Shown: positions 1 through 12,280, numbered from the stretch's first letter. The stretch: DNA of 64,000 nt from CAWKOH01 sp963851245 (GCA_963851245.1 CAWKOH010000003.1:248001-312000), one strand, 5' to 3'. Numbers and translations are program-made. The notes: generated by a model not told the origin, from the sequence alone.

Positions 1-1
1 G

Positions 2-604
2 GTCGTGATCGGCGCCGGCGTCTCGGGCATGAATGCGGCAGCTATAGCCCTCGGCATGCAGTCCGAGGTCCTGCTGCTCGATCGCGACGTGGCCCGCCTC
101 CGGGAGGCGGACCGCATCTACCAGGGGCACTGCCAGACCATCATCTCCAACACCTATGAGATAGAGCGGGCCGTGCTGGACGCCGACCTGGTCATCGGCG
201 CGGTACTGGTGCCGGGGGCCAAGGCGCCGATGCTCGTATCCAACGACCTGGTGTCGAGGATGAAGTCGGGTTCGGTCCTGGTGGACATCGCCATCGACCA
301 GGGCGGGTGTTTCGAGGATTCCCGCCCGACGACGCATGCCGACCCGGTGTACAAGGTCCACGATTCGTTGTTCTACTGCGTGGCCAACATGCCAGGTGCC
401 GTCCCCCACACTTCGACCTACGCCCTCACCAACGTCACCCTTCCGTACGCGGTCGAGATCGCCGGCCACGGCTGGAGGGACGCCCTTCGGTCCGACCCGG
501 TGCTGGCGCTGGGTCTCAACGCCCACGACGGCCAGTTGACCTCGGCTCCGGTCGCGGCCGCGCACGGGCTGCCACACATACCCCTGGAGGCGGCGCTGGC
601 CTAG
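2..604 (+). CDS. ald: Alanine dehydrogenase, C-terminal part (5' end cut off by window)
   Basis: NAD-dependent enzyme interconverting L-alanine with pyruvate and ammonia. The visible 200 residues start inside the Rossmann fold (VIGAGVSGMNAA dinucleotide loop) and include the strongly conserved runs LVIGAVLVPGAKAP, VLVDIAIDQGGCFE and FYCVANMPGAVPHTSTYALTN, all hallmarks of the Ald/PNT family. The end matches the usual family C-terminus, so only the N-terminal half is missing. The stop TAG sits in the tetranucleotide CTAG (601-604), which also supplies the stop of the convergent regulator gene. Identification is secure. Confidence 0.96.
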   Translation, partial: VVIGAGVSGMNAAAIALGMQSEVLLLDRDVARLREADRIYQGHCQTIISNTYEIERAVLDADLVIGAVLVPGAKAPMLVSNDLVSRMKSGSVLVDIAIDQGGCFEDSRPTTHADPVYKVHDSLFYCVANMPGAVPHTSTYALTNVTLPYAVEIAGHGWRDALRSDPVLALGLNAHDGQLTSAPVAAAHGLPHIPLEAALA

Positions 605-924
605 AGGGCGGTGGCGGCCGGCCGCCGGGCCAGCTGGGTGAGATGGACGGGCATTTCCGGATTGGCGCGTTCAGGGCCGTTGCGGCTCTCCTGGAGCAGC
701 CAACGGATCCCATCGGCCGGATAGCGGCGGTGACCCCCCGGAGTCCGGACCGAGGGGATTTGGCCCCGCTTGGCCCATTCGGAGACGGTGCGCTCGGAGA
801 CCTGGAACAATACGGCCACGTCAGCCGTCCGCAGCAGCTGTCCCTCCAAGGCGGCCGGAACTTCGGCGCCGAAGAGCATGGCGAGCAACTTTTTCCGTTG
901 CTGATCCTGTGAATCGTCGGTCAT
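601..924 (-). CDS. BldC-like MerR/excisionase-family DNA-binding protein
   Basis: A 107-residue protein with one winged HTH of the MerR/excisionase (HTH_17) type: LLRTADVAVLFQVSERTVSEWAKRGQIPSVRTPGGHRRY is split here as the helix-turn-helix (TADVAVLFQVSERTVSEW) and the wing (TPGGHRRYPADGI). This pattern is that of BldC and related actinobacterial regulators. The start at 924 is chosen because AGGTGAG lies about seven bases upstream; an upstream in-frame start at 1017 would add 31 unconserved residues. It converges on ald with a 4-base overlap. Its target is unknown. The tail after residue 75 is longer than in BldC, so orthology is not claimed. Confidence 0.8.
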   Translation of the reverse strand: MTDDSQDQQRKKLLAMLFGAEVPAALEGQLLRTADVAVLFQVSERTVSEWAKRGQIPSVRTPGGHRRYPADGIRWLLQESRNGPERANPEMPVHLTQLARRPAATAL

Positions 925-1117
925 GCCGCTCACCTCGATCGAAACCGCGCCACGACCCAACCCGTAACTGGCCAGTCCGCGGGGTGAAGCCTCTCGGCCC
1001 CCGCCGGTCGGCCGCAATGGTCAGACTTGACTATCTTTCCCCGGCCCGGTGACTAGTTACCCGGGGTGGGCCTTGCGCCTGGCGAGCGCGGGTGGTGGTA
1101 CCGGCGATCGGGGCGAC

Positions 1118-1123
1118 TAGCTT
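1118..1123 (+). promoter_or_regulatory. Putative -10 box for leaderless coaE
   Basis: TAGCTT fits TANNNT and lies eight bases before the coaE ATG at 1132, with no Shine-Dalgarno between. This is the spacing expected if transcription begins at the start codon. Confidence 0.4.
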
Positions 1124-1131
1124 TTCGGCTC

Positions 1132-1755
1132 ATGCTTCTGGTGGGACTGACCGGCGGGATCGGGTCCGGGAAATCGACCGTCGCCGAGCTCTTGTGTGCC
1201 AGGGGCGCGGCCGTGGTGGATGCCGACGGCATATCCCGCCAGATCATGGAGCCGGGCGGTGCCGCCTTCCAGCCCGTGGTCGACCGCTTCGGACCAGCGA
1301 TAGTGGACGCCGGCGGCCGCATCGACCGTCCGGCGCTGGCGTCGCTGGTATTCGGCGATCCCGACGCCCTGGCGGATCTGAACGGGCTCACCCATCCGGT
1401 CATAGGCAGGGTTATGCGCGAGCGGGTGGAAGAACTGGCGGCGACTAGCGGGATCGTGGTGTTGGACATCCCGTTGCTCAACATCGCGACCAAGGACCGG
1501 TTCTCCTTCGGCGCCGTCGTCGTCGTCGACACGCCCGAGGCCGTGGCGGTGCAGCGTCTGGTCGAGCAGCGGGCGTTCAGCGAGGCCGACGCCCGGGCCC
1601 GGGTCGCCGCCCAGATATCCCGGGAAGAACGCCGGGCGTTGGCTGACCTCGTCATAGACAACTCGGGCGACCGGCCCGCCCTGGAGGCCGAGGTGGACCG
1701 GGCCTGGGCCTGGCTGTCGGAACACCTGGAGTCGGGTTCGGGCGTCTCGGCGTAG
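1132..1755 (+). CDS. coaE: Dephospho-CoA kinase
   Basis: Catalyses the last step of coenzyme A synthesis, ATP-dependent phosphorylation of the 3'-hydroxyl of dephospho-CoA, in the cytosol. The 207-residue protein opens with MLLVGLTGGIGSGKSTVAE, a textbook CoaE P-loop, followed by VVDADGISRQI and the LTHPVIGRVM segment, then DIPLL and the C-terminal RxxxQ-type lid. An upstream in-frame start at 1066 is rejected because the added 22 residues are not CoaE-like and the ATG at 1132 has a leaderless -10 box. The actinobacterial C-terminal UPF0157 extension seen in mycobacteria is absent. It precedes uvrB and uvrA. Confidence 0.95.
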   Translation: MLLVGLTGGIGSGKSTVAELLCARGAAVVDADGISRQIMEPGGAAFQPVVDRFGPAIVDAGGRIDRPALASLVFGDPDALADLNGLTHPVIGRVMRERVEELAATSGIVVLDIPLLNIATKDRFSFGAVVVVDTPEAVAVQRLVEQRAFSEADARARVAAQISREERRALADLVIDNSGDRPALEAEVDRAWAWLSEHLESGSGVSA

Positions 1756-1780
1756 CCCGGCGGCTGAGGTGCGGCCGGCT

Positions 1781-1843
1781 GGGGGGCGGGGGGTCCGGGG
1801 CCGGGGGGTCGGGGGTCCGGGGTCGGGGAGTCGGGGTCGGGGG
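1781..1843 (+). repeat. G-tract array, potential G-quadruplex
   Basis: Nine runs of four to six G separated by one to three bases (1781-1786, 1788-1793, 1797-1800, 1803-1808, 1811-1815, 1819-1822, 1825-1828, 1833-1836, 1839-1843), all on the plus strand in the gap between coaE and uvrB. The arrangement satisfies the usual G4 rule more than twice over. It would lie in the 3' untranslated region of coaE. Confidence 0.7.
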
Positions 1844-2009
1844 CGTGGCGCCGCCGATCGGGCTGCGCCGGCTTACAGGCCGCCGCGGGCTTCGAAATCT
1901 TTGTGTTCACTAGTACTACGTATATGGCGCGCTACTGAACACTATGATGTCATCTAGCGATCCGACATGGTAGTTGGGCCTCCCGAGCTAGGTTGTCCCA
2001 CCCCACCGG

Positions 2010-2015
2010 TACGAT
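2010..2015 (+). promoter_or_regulatory. Putative -10 box for leaderless uvrB
   Basis: TACGAT ends seven bases before the uvrB ATG at 2023, leaving no room for a ribosome binding site. No clear LexA box was found in front of uvrB, unlike uvrA. Confidence 0.45.
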
Positions 2016-2022
2016 CGGTCCC

Positions 2023-4050
2023 ATGCCCGGCTTCCAGGTGGTGTCCGACTTCGATCCCGCCGGGGACCAGCCCAAGGCCATTGCCGAGCTCACCGAGGGG
2101 ATCCAGAGGGGCGACCGGTTTCAGACCCTGCTGGGTATAACCGGCAGTGGCAAGAGCGCCACCGTGGCCTGGACCATCGAGGCGGTCCAGAAGCCCACCT
2201 TGATCATCGCCCCTAACAAGTCCCTGGCGGCCCAGTTGGCGAACGAGATGCGTGAGTTCTTCCCCCACAACCGGGTGGAGTACTTCGTCAGCTATTACGA
2301 CTACTACCAGCCCGAGGCCTACCTGCCCTCGAGTGATACTTATATCGAGAAGGACAGCTCGATCAACGACGAGATCGACCGGCTGCGCCACTCCGCCACC
2401 TCGGCCCTCCTCACCCGGCGCGACACCATCGTGGTCGCTTCGGTCAGCTGCATCTACGGCCTGGGCTCGCCGGAGGAGTACTCCGAGCGCATCCTGCATT
2501 TGGTGCGTGGCACCGATCAGGATCAGCGGGCCATTCTGCGCCGCCTGGTGGACATGAACTACGAGCGCAACGACGCCAATCTGGTCCGCGGCAAGTTCCG
2601 AGTCCGGGGCGACACCATCGAGGTGCACCCCGCCTACGAGGAGAACGCCGTGAGGATCGAGCTCTTTGGCGACGAGATCGAGCGGATCACCACCGTCGAC
2701 ACCCTTACAGGGGAGCAGCTGGGCGCTCTCGACGAGCTGGTGATCTTCCCGGCCACTCACTACGTGGCAGGCGAGGAGCGGATGCGCAGGGCCATAGTCG
2801 GCATCGAAGCCGAGCTTCAGGAGCGGCTGGCCTGGTTCGAGGCCAACCACAAGCTGCTGGAGGCTCAGCGCCTCCGGATGCGGACCTCTTACGACCTCGA
2901 GATGCTGGCCGAGGTTGGTGTCTGCTCCGGCATCGAGAACTACAGCCGGCACATCGATGGCCGGAGGGCCGGGGAGCCCCCTTACACCCTGCTGGACTTC
3001 TTCCCGAAGGACTACCTGCTGGTCATCGACGAGTCGCACCAGACGGTCCCGCAGCTGCACGGGCAGTACGAGGGTGACCATTCACGCAAGGAGACCCTGA
3101 TCGAGCACGGGTTCCGCCTGCCCTCGGCGGCCGACAACCGCCCCCTTCGCTTCGACGAGTTCTACGAGCGGGTCAACCAGTGCCTGTTCCTGTCGGCGAC
3201 CCCTTCGCCCTACGAGATCCAGCAGTCCAACCAGGTGGTGGAACAGATCGTCCGTCCTACCGGTCTGATCGACCCCGAAGTGATCGTCAAGCCGACCAAG
3301 GGCCAGATCGACGATCTGATCGCCCAGATCCGGGACCGCACCGACCGTGGGGACCGGGTCCTGGTGACCACTCTGACCAAGAAGATGGCGGAGGATCTCA
3401 CCGACTATCTGGTCGAGATGGGTCTCAGAGTCCGCTACCTGCATTCGAACATCGACACCATCCAGCGAATCGAGATCATCCGAGACCTGCGTCTCGGGGA
3501 GTTCGACGTGCTCGTGGGGATCAACCTCCTGCGGGAGGGCCTCGACCTGCCCGAGGTCTCTCTGGTGGCCATCCTCGACGCCGATAAGGAGGGCTTCCTC
3601 CGGGGTGAGACGTCGCTGATCCAGACCATCGGCCGGGCCGCGCGCAACGTGGACGGCCAGGTCATCATGTACGCCGACCGCATGACCGATTCGATGCGGC
3701 GGGCCATCTCTGAGACCCATCGGAGGCGCGGGGTCCAGCAGGCCTACAACGCTGAGCACGGCATCGATCCGCAGACGGTGCGCAAGGCGGTGACGGACAT
3801 TCTGGTGCTGTTGGGGTCGCGGGGCGAGGAATCGGCCCCGGTGCCCGGCCGGGACCGGCGTAGCCGGCGGAGAGACCGGGCCCGCAGCGACCTGGCCGAG
3901 CTGCCCCACGACGAGCTGGCCCGGCTCATATCGACCCTGGAGGAGGAGATGCGGGAGGCGGCGGCTGATCTCCGCTTCGAGTACGCGGCCCGCATCCGGG
4001 ATGAGATATCCGACCTCAAGGCCGAGCTGCGGGAGCTGGCTCCGAGCTGA
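2023..4050 (+). CDS. uvrB: Excinuclease ABC subunit UvrB
   Basis: Damage-verifying helicase-like subunit of nucleotide excision repair; it is loaded by UvrA and recruits UvrC. At 675 residues it has the normal length. Visible features: Walker A GITGSGKS (about residues 38-45), the damage-binding beta-hairpin region with YYDYYQPEAYLPSSDTYIEK (about 88-107), the LLVIDESH Walker B region near residue 330, helicase motifs GINLLREGLDLPEVSLV and QTIGRAARN, and a C-terminal UVR domain (FEYAARIRDEI) that contacts UvrC. The ATG at 2023 is preferred over a TTG at 1993 because it is preceded by a leaderless -10 box. uvrA follows 97 bases downstream. Confidence 0.98.
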   Translation: MPGFQVVSDFDPAGDQPKAIAELTEGIQRGDRFQTLLGITGSGKSATVAWTIEAVQKPTLIIAPNKSLAAQLANEMREFFPHNRVEYFVSYYDYYQPEAYLPSSDTYIEKDSSINDEIDRLRHSATSALLTRRDTIVVASVSCIYGLGSPEEYSERILHLVRGTDQDQRAILRRLVDMNYERNDANLVRGKFRVRGDTIEVHPAYEENAVRIELFGDEIERITTVDTLTGEQLGALDELVIFPATHYVAGEERMRRAIVGIEAELQERLAWFEANHKLLEAQRLRMRTSYDLEMLAEVGVCSGIENYSRHIDGRRAGEPPYTLLDFFPKDYLLVIDESHQTVPQLHGQYEGDHSRKETLIEHGFRLPSAADNRPLRFDEFYERVNQCLFLSATPSPYEIQQSNQVVEQIVRPTGLIDPEVIVKPTKGQIDDLIAQIRDRTDRGDRVLVTTLTKKMAEDLTDYLVEMGLRVRYLHSNIDTIQRIEIIRDLRLGEFDVLVGINLLREGLDLPEVSLVAILDADKEGFLRGETSLIQTIGRAARNVDGQVIMYADRMTDSMRRAISETHRRRGVQQAYNAEHGIDPQTVRKAVTDILVLLGSRGEESAPVPGRDRRSRRRDRARSDLAELPHDELARLISTLEEEMREAAADLRFEYAARIRDEISDLKAELRELAPS

Positions 4051-4117
4051 CGGCTAACGCTCTTTTAGGCCCGGCGCGGTCCGGAGGGTGGTCGGCCCGT
4101 CAAAAGCGGTGCGCCAT

Positions 4118-4131
4118 CGAACACTTGTTCG
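4118..4131 (+). promoter_or_regulatory. LexA (SOS) box in front of uvrA
   Basis: CGAACACTTGTTCG is a full match to the Gram-positive/actinobacterial SOS operator CGAAC-N4-GTTCG, with a preceding T that also fits the mycobacterial TCGAAC half site. It lies directly upstream of the -10 box, where bound LexA would block RNA polymerase. Confidence 0.88.
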
Positions 4132-4135
4132 CTGG

Positions 4136-4141
4136 TACCCT
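4136..4141 (+). promoter_or_regulatory. Putative -10 box of uvrA
   Basis: TACCCT fits TANNNT, starts five bases after the LexA box and ends six bases before the GTG at 4148, so the uvrA message is probably leaderless and SOS-controlled. Confidence 0.5.
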
Positions 4142-4147
4142 GGTCTG

Positions 4148-7082
<2,935 letters not shown>

Positions 7083-7097
7083 AGGCCGGGCGCGGCG

Positions 7098-7791
7098 TTA
7101 CGAGGCCGCGTAGACCGGCGAGACGTGTATCTCGCCGCAGTGGACCTGGGCGATGTCGGGTCCTCCGTAGGGCCGGATGGCCAGGGTAACGGTGAGAGAC
7201 TGGAAGTCGTTCGGCGCCGTGAATTCCACTCGGGTCGACGTCGGGCACTGGGCGCCTCCGTAACCGGTCGAGGCCGCGAAGCCCATGGAGAAGTCGGCTC
7301 TGGCTCCCGGCGCCAGCGTGACCAGCTTCTCGGGGACGTATGGCACGGTGACCGAGGTGGCCCGTATCACGTCGGTCGGTATGGGCAGCCCGGAGGCGTT
7401 GAGCATCTGAAGGCCCGGATACCCGTACAGGGTGCACGTAGCGTTCGAGACGTTCTCGAAGTCGTCGGTGTAGCCGACGGATCCGGCCGCACCGTTGGCC
7501 GGTCCGATCTGCACCGCTAGCTGCGTGCGCCAGACACCCTTGGCGGCCGGCGGCGCGGGTACCGTCGTTGGTGAGGTGCCGGCGGCGCTAGGTGGCCGGA
7601 GCGTCGGTTCCGGCTCGGGAGGCTGGGCTAGCCGCCGTCGTGGCGGAGGGAGTGGTTAAGAGCTGGCGAGGGTGGGCGACACAGCCTGGCCGCTCGGACG
7701 AATTGGTGTGTCCACTTCCGCAGCCGGTGAGGACCGGCAGAAGCGACCACGGCCAAACCGGACCTAAACCGGACCTGGCGAACCCATCCAT
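7098..7791 (-). pseudogene. DUF4232-like lipoprotein, one frameshift
   Basis: The start at 7791 follows an excellent ribosome site (AAAGGAGG). The N-terminus has a signal segment ending in LPVLTGCGSG, a lipobox, followed by a Thr/Ser/Pro-rich linker. The reading frame then changes near 7595; in the new frame come TSPTTVPAPPAAKGVW and a C-terminal domain with VQIGPANGAAGSVGYTDDFENVSNATC split as two motifs (GPANGAAGSVGYTDDFENVS, CTLYGYPGLQML) and late cysteines, resembling the DUF4232 secreted domain of actinobacteria. It lies just downstream of the Ig-like protein on the same strand, ten bases away, and so is probably the last gene of the surface-protein operon. Whether the frameshift is real is unknown. 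Confidence 0.6.
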
Positions 7792-7801
7792 CGACCTCCT
7801 T

Positions 7802-10639
7802 TCAACTAGGCTCCGAGCCTCCCTGAAGCGTAAACCACGCCTCAGACGCGAAAGGTTCAAAGGATGCCGAGGAGGCCGGGGGGCTAGGCTGTGAACTGTT
7901 CGATGTTGCTGCCAGTACCGGCCCGTCGGGATCGGTCTGAAAGGCCTGGGACGTGTAGGGCTGACCCGCGACCAGACCAGCCCCCACGATCAGAAGCCTC
8001 CTCCGCCCGGCGTGGCTGGCGAATCCCGGCCGCCGTACTCGCGGTGCAGGAGGTCACCGTTCCCAGGCAGTAGTAGACCGTGACCGGGGTGGCCGGCGAA
8101 CTGGCCGTGCCCTAAAACGTATGTATTGCCGAACTGGAGCGGACGTGACTGGGTCAAGGTGTTGGTGTCGTCGACCAAGGTGACCGTGGTGGTCACCGTG
8201 TTGCCGACGTTGTCGCCGCCCGTGATGGTTTCGGTCGGGCTGCTGGGGTGCTCGCGGCCCAGCTGAAGGTGGCGGACACATATGGGCCTCCAGCAGGCGT
8301 GGAGACTGTCGACGACGTGAACGTGAAGCCGGTCGGAGTACCCGTGAGCGCCGCGAACGCAGTGGACGCCGACGCCGCGACCGAATCGGAAAGGGCGTTG
8401 CTGATGGTAAGCGAGCCCGCAACCGGGCCCTGGTAGTAAGGATCGTCACACGGACAGGGTCCGAGGCGCCACCGGTCTCGTCGGTCAGGCTGAGGTTGTT
8501 GACCGGAGCGGTGTTGTCCATTGTCAAGGTGATGTCATGGAGCTAGTGGTAACGCCGGCGTTGTTCGTGGCGCTGACGCCGGAGAGCGATCTGCTCGTGG
8601 TCGCGCAGGTTACGCGGTGTAGGTGGCCGAGTTGGTGCCGGTCGATTTGCTCCAACCCGTTGGCGCGGCGGGGAACGTGGTCGAACTTGATACCCGCTGG
8701 TGCGGATCGCCGGCCGTGATGGTGAACACGAGGTGGTACCCGTTCCGGAGAAGTAGACAGCGGACCCAGAGCCGGGGTAGTAGACGTTGGCGCCGGTCGT
8801 GGTGATGGTCAGAGCGGGCGGGGTGGTATCGACCATCACGACGGCGCTCGTGGCGGTCGCAATATTGCCGACGTTGTCGGTCCCGGTAAGCGTGTACTGA
8901 TAGCAGCCGGAGGACAGTGTGGCCGAATCGTTTCCGCTGCTGACCGTTACCGGTGTGGCGCCGGTCAGAGAGCCGCAGATGTTGTTCGAGAGGGTCCCCG
9001 AAGACCTCGTGATGCTGTTGGTGCCGTCGCAGCCCTGATCCCGAGTCGCGAAAGCCGTCACTGTCAGGGGCACGGTGCCGGTCGTGTTGTAGCTGTTGCT
9101 GGTGCTCGCGTTGGCCACGATGCGACCGCCGGCGGGGCGCCGTTGTCCGCCGTCAGGTTGAAGGGATTAGTAGTGTTGGTTCCGCTCGATACGAGTCCGG
9201 CTCCGTCGTTGGCGGTAACGGTGAAGGGACCGGAACTGGTGGTGGGATTGGCCGTGCTCCAACTGTACGTGCGAGTGGAGCCGCTTCCAGTGACGGTCCA
9301 GCCGGCGCCCAGGCTGGGGAACGTATAGGAGGTGATGCCGGAAAGGGGATCGCTGGAGGTGGCGGTCACGGAGAAGCGTTCCGCTGGCCGCTCCAGGGCG
9401 GTAGTAGATAGTGGCTCCAGATTGAAGGCGTTGGTGGGTGCCGAGAAGGTAAGGGTGGGGATCGCAGGGGGAGCAGTGTCGACCTTGGCCACGTTGGTGG
9501 AGGTGATGCTGGCAATGGTTGCCCGCGTTATCGGATACCACGTACTCGTATTCGTAGCAGCTTCCCGAGATCACCGAGCTGTCGGTATACGGAGAGTCAC
9601 ACCGGCGGGCCCGATGGCGCTAAAGGGACCGAACGAGCCGCAGGTGCCGCTGGCGAGGGATGCCGACGCCCGCTTCAATTGGCCCGTAGCCGTGTTGATA
9701 CCCGCGACGCGTCGGTCGCGGAGAAGGTTACGGCAACCGACGGAACGGTCACGTATCCGTTCGTGTAGCTGATCGAGCCCGTTGGGGGCGTGTTGTCGTA
9801 GGTGAAGGTGTTGGTCGACACGGCGCTGGTATTTCCGGCTGCATCAGTGGCCTTCACTCCGACCGAGTAGGTGCCGTCGGCCGGGAAGTCGGTGGTCGGG
9901 AAGCTGTAGGCCCAGGCCGAACCCGAGTAGCTGGTCGGGTGGACGTAGTTAGTGCCGGTCGCAAAGCTGCTGCCGGTCCAGGTTGCTCCCGTCGAAGACT
10001 GGGTGATGATGAGGTTGATTGACGAAGCGCTCGAAATCCCGCTGGTGGCGTCGGAGGCGGAGCCAGAGATGGGCGCCAGGCTGGTCCAGGTGGTGGCGTT
10101 GTACACGCCGGACGGAGCGGGGAACGTCACCGAGGCGATAGGAGGAGTGGTGTCGACCGTGACCGCAGGGCTCTTGCCGCTCTCGACGCCCACCCAGTTG
10201 GTTCCGTAGGTCGGTGTGTCGGTGTACTGCCATTGCCGTCCGGAACGGACGATTCGGTGCAGGTGATGGTGCCCGTGCCGGAGCACGATGCGGTTACCGA
10301 TACCGGGACACCGCCCGCGGCCGGGTAGCGGCGCAGGCTGTAGTCCGAGGCTGGTATGGCGGTATGGCCCGTCGTGGTGGCGACCTCGGCGAAGGCAACC
10401 AATACGGAGTTGCTGTTGGTGCCGGGAGATGTCGTGGGCGCCGCCGGTGTGGCGCCGGTAGGGAGGGTATCGGCGGCGGCCTGGGCCGGGTTGGAGCTGT
10501 CACTGGTCAGCCAGTAGCCGAACGCCACGCCGGCCCCGACGATACCGAAGCCGATGGCGGCGCCGAACAGGACCAAAGCGAGACGCGCCAACCTCGACAA
10601 GGGGCGGCGGCGAGCGTGGGCGGGTCGATGCCGGGTCAC
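7802..10639 (-). pseudogene. Large Ig-like repeat surface protein, many frameshifts
   Basis: On the minus strand one long secreted protein can be followed through all three frames. It starts at 10639 with a membrane segment (VLFGAAIGFGIVGAGVAFGY) and the sequence WLTSDSSNPAQAAADTLPTG. Then come at least five repeats of bacterial Ig-like type, each opening with D-T/N-T/A-P-P or D-N-T-A-P (near 10150, 9785, 9480, 8830 and 8510), with bodies such as TYSVGVKATDAAGNTSAV and GCYQYTLTGTDNVGN. A likely C-terminus runs to 7802. Frame changes are needed near 10240, 9700, 9590, 9530, 9130, 8720, 8440 and 8130. The start overlaps the stop of the upstream gene (ATGA). It looks like a wall- or membrane-anchored adhesin-like protein, now broken or badly sequenced. 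Confidence 0.65.
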
Positions 10640-11127
10640 GACTGCACCGAGATGACGACCGGAACGGTGAAGCTGGCGCCCTGGCAGTTACTGGTGGCGG
10701 CAATGTCCATGGTCGCGGCGCCGGCCAGGTCGACCGGTGTGGTCGAGTTGGCCGGTATCGGCACTGGAAGGTCCGCGGTCGGCACACTGAGCGTGACAAC
10801 GGGCTTGGAGTCCGTCGTGGTGCAGCTGGCGTGGCCACTGTCCGGCGTGATCGTGCCACCCGACTTCAAGGTGACGGTGGCGAGGGACACCGGGAAGCTG
10901 TTCGGGTTCGTGACGCTGAAGACCACGTCGGCAGAGCCACCGGGTACAAGAAGCGATGTCGGGGTGCCGACCGTGGCCGCGATCGTCACGGACTTCATGG
11001 ATCCGACGTTCGCCGATCCAGAACCGCTCCCAGTAGCGCTGAAGTAGGCGAAGGCGGCCCCGGCGCCTGCGCTGATGGCGAAGGCCACGATGGCCATTGC
11101 CATGAGGATGACCTTGGTCCGCCTCAT
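10636..11127 (-). CDS. Secreted protein with AYFSATG N-terminus (TasA/camelysin-like leader)
   Basis: A 163-residue exported protein. Residues 1-28 form a signal peptide or membrane anchor (ILMAMAIVAFAISAGAGAAF) followed by AYFSATGSGSGSANVGS. The A-Y-F-S motif right after the hydrophobic segment resembles the processing region of TasA/CalY-type proteins, and the rest is beta-rich, with VVFSVTNPNSFPVSLATVTL and two cysteines (near 100 and 149) that could form a disulphide. Start and stop overlap both neighbours by four bases (ATGA), so it is translationally coupled in the minus-strand operon. It is a paralogue in style of the genes at 11124 and 12281. The precise family is not recognised. Confidence 0.72.
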   Translation of the reverse strand: MRRTKVILMAMAIVAFAISAGAGAAFAYFSATGSGSGSANVGSMKSVTIAATVGTPTSLLVPGGSADVVFSVTNPNSFPVSLATVTLKSGGTITPDSGHASCTTTDSKPVVTLSVPTADLPVPIPANSTTPVDLAGAATMDIAATSNCQGASFTVPVVISVQS

Positions 11128-12068
11128 GCCGTTACCGTCACTGAGTAGCTGAGGGTGAGAGTGGCACCCTCACAGGCGTCCTGATTGGTATGGGTATCGA
11201 TCATGGCTATGACGGGCCAGTCCGTCGTGGGCACGCCGAGCTCCGCCAGCGACCTGGTCGAGTTGGCCGGGATGGTGACGCTGGTCGTCAACCCGCGGTC
11301 GACGCTGAAGTTCGGGGATGCCGGGCACCCGGACTTGTTGGTCGAGATGACGATGTTGACGCCGTTGGCGGCGACGGTGGTGGGCGACGAGTTGGGGTTG
11401 GTGAAGACCAGGTCCAGGACGTGGCTGGTACCTGGATCGAGGAGGGCGGCCAGATTGCCGGATACCGTGGGACTCTCGACCGGGTTGGTGGGAGGGGCGA
11501 TCGTGGTGCTCACCGGCTGGCTTGTTCTCGGACTCAAGGGTGGGGCAGTGGTCGGGGTACCGACGCTGGCGGGGGTGTTCGAGGGCACGGTAGTCACGGG
11601 GGATTCGGCGGTTGAGGGTGAGGGGGAGGATCCGCCCACCGGGAGGGGGACGGTGGCCGGCGGGATCCGGACCGGTAGGTAGGCAGCCGTGCTGATGACC
11701 GTCCAGTGGAAGGTGGCGACCTCGCTCGTCGAACGGCCCAGGGCGGCCTCGACCCGGAACTGGTGGGCGCCCACGGTCAGGTTGCTGTAGGTCACACCGC
11801 CAGCCGGACAGGGCGTGAAGGCGGAGCCGTCCAGCGAGCACAGGAAGCCGGCCCGGGCTGATGGGTCCGTGTAGCGGAACGTGGCCGACGTAGCCGGTGA
11901 GGGGTCGGATGGGGTCGAAGTGATCAGGGGCACAGGAACGCCCCGCGCCCCCGAGCCGGTGGTCGCCAGAATGGTCGCCGAGCAACCCCCGATCAGCAGG
12001 AGAAGGAGCAGCAGCAGGACCAGCGAGCTGCGCCGGTTCGCCCTCATCCTCTCGATTAGCTGGATCAC
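11124..12068 (-). CDS. Membrane-anchored secreted protein with Ser/Thr/Pro linker
   Basis: Unrecognised secreted protein of about 314 residues. After a charged start (ERMRANRRSS) comes a membrane segment LVLLLLLLLLIGGCSATIL with a possible lipobox. An N-terminal domain (roughly 45-120) has CSLDGSAFTPCPAGGVTYS and GAHQFRVEAALGRS, the pattern of bacterial Ig-like/chitobiase-type modules. A long Pro/Thr/Ser linker (about 130-195) follows, and a C-terminal domain similar in layout to the preceding protein, with LDLVFTNPNSSPTTVAANGVN and paired cysteines. GTG at 12068 is chosen because AAGGAG lies five bases upstream; a GTG at 12074 overlaps that site. It is coupled to the next gene by ATGA. Confidence 0.7.
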   Translation of the reverse strand: MIQLIERMRANRRSSLVLLLLLLLLIGGCSATILATTGSGARGVPVPLITSTPSDPSPATSATFRYTDPSARAGFLCSLDGSAFTPCPAGGVTYSNLTVGAHQFRVEAALGRSTSEVATFHWTVISTAAYLPVRIPPATVPLPVGGSSPSPSTAESPVTTVPSNTPASVGTPTTAPPLSPRTSQPVSTTIAPPTNPVESPTVSGNLAALLDPGTSHVLDLVFTNPNSSPTTVAANGVNIVISTNKSGCPASPNFSVDRGLTTSVTIPANSTRSLAELGVPTTDWPVIAMIDTHTNQDACEGATLTLSYSVTVTA

Positions 12069-12280
12069 AAACACTCCTTAGCGGGCCGGCCCGCCGACGT
12101 TGTAGGCACCGAGCAGCCCAGGAGCACTTCCGCTCATGTGACTTGTCGCTGACCACATCTGACGGTTCTTCACTGAATGGCGGAGGCAGCCGGGCCGCGG
12201 ATGACCTTTCCACGGCCCGGCCGTCCGAGCTGATTGAGCCGGCGGATCAATGAGACCTCCGATCGGACCGGCGCCAAGGG

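Noticed and set aside
2023..2045. LexA box before uvrB
   Set aside because: Only a half-site-like GAACACTATGAT at about 1938 was seen; it does not match CGAAC-N4-GTTCG.
1954..3081. A 375-codon open frame on the minus strand under uvrB
   Set aside because: It is the antisense shadow of uvrB; GC-rich third positions keep it open, and the protein is full of low-complexity Asp/Gly/Val with no domain.
8054..10233. Several plus- and minus-strand frames in the Ig-like region treated as separate genes
   Set aside because: They form one repeated minus-strand protein when frames are joined; the plus-strand frames are shadows.
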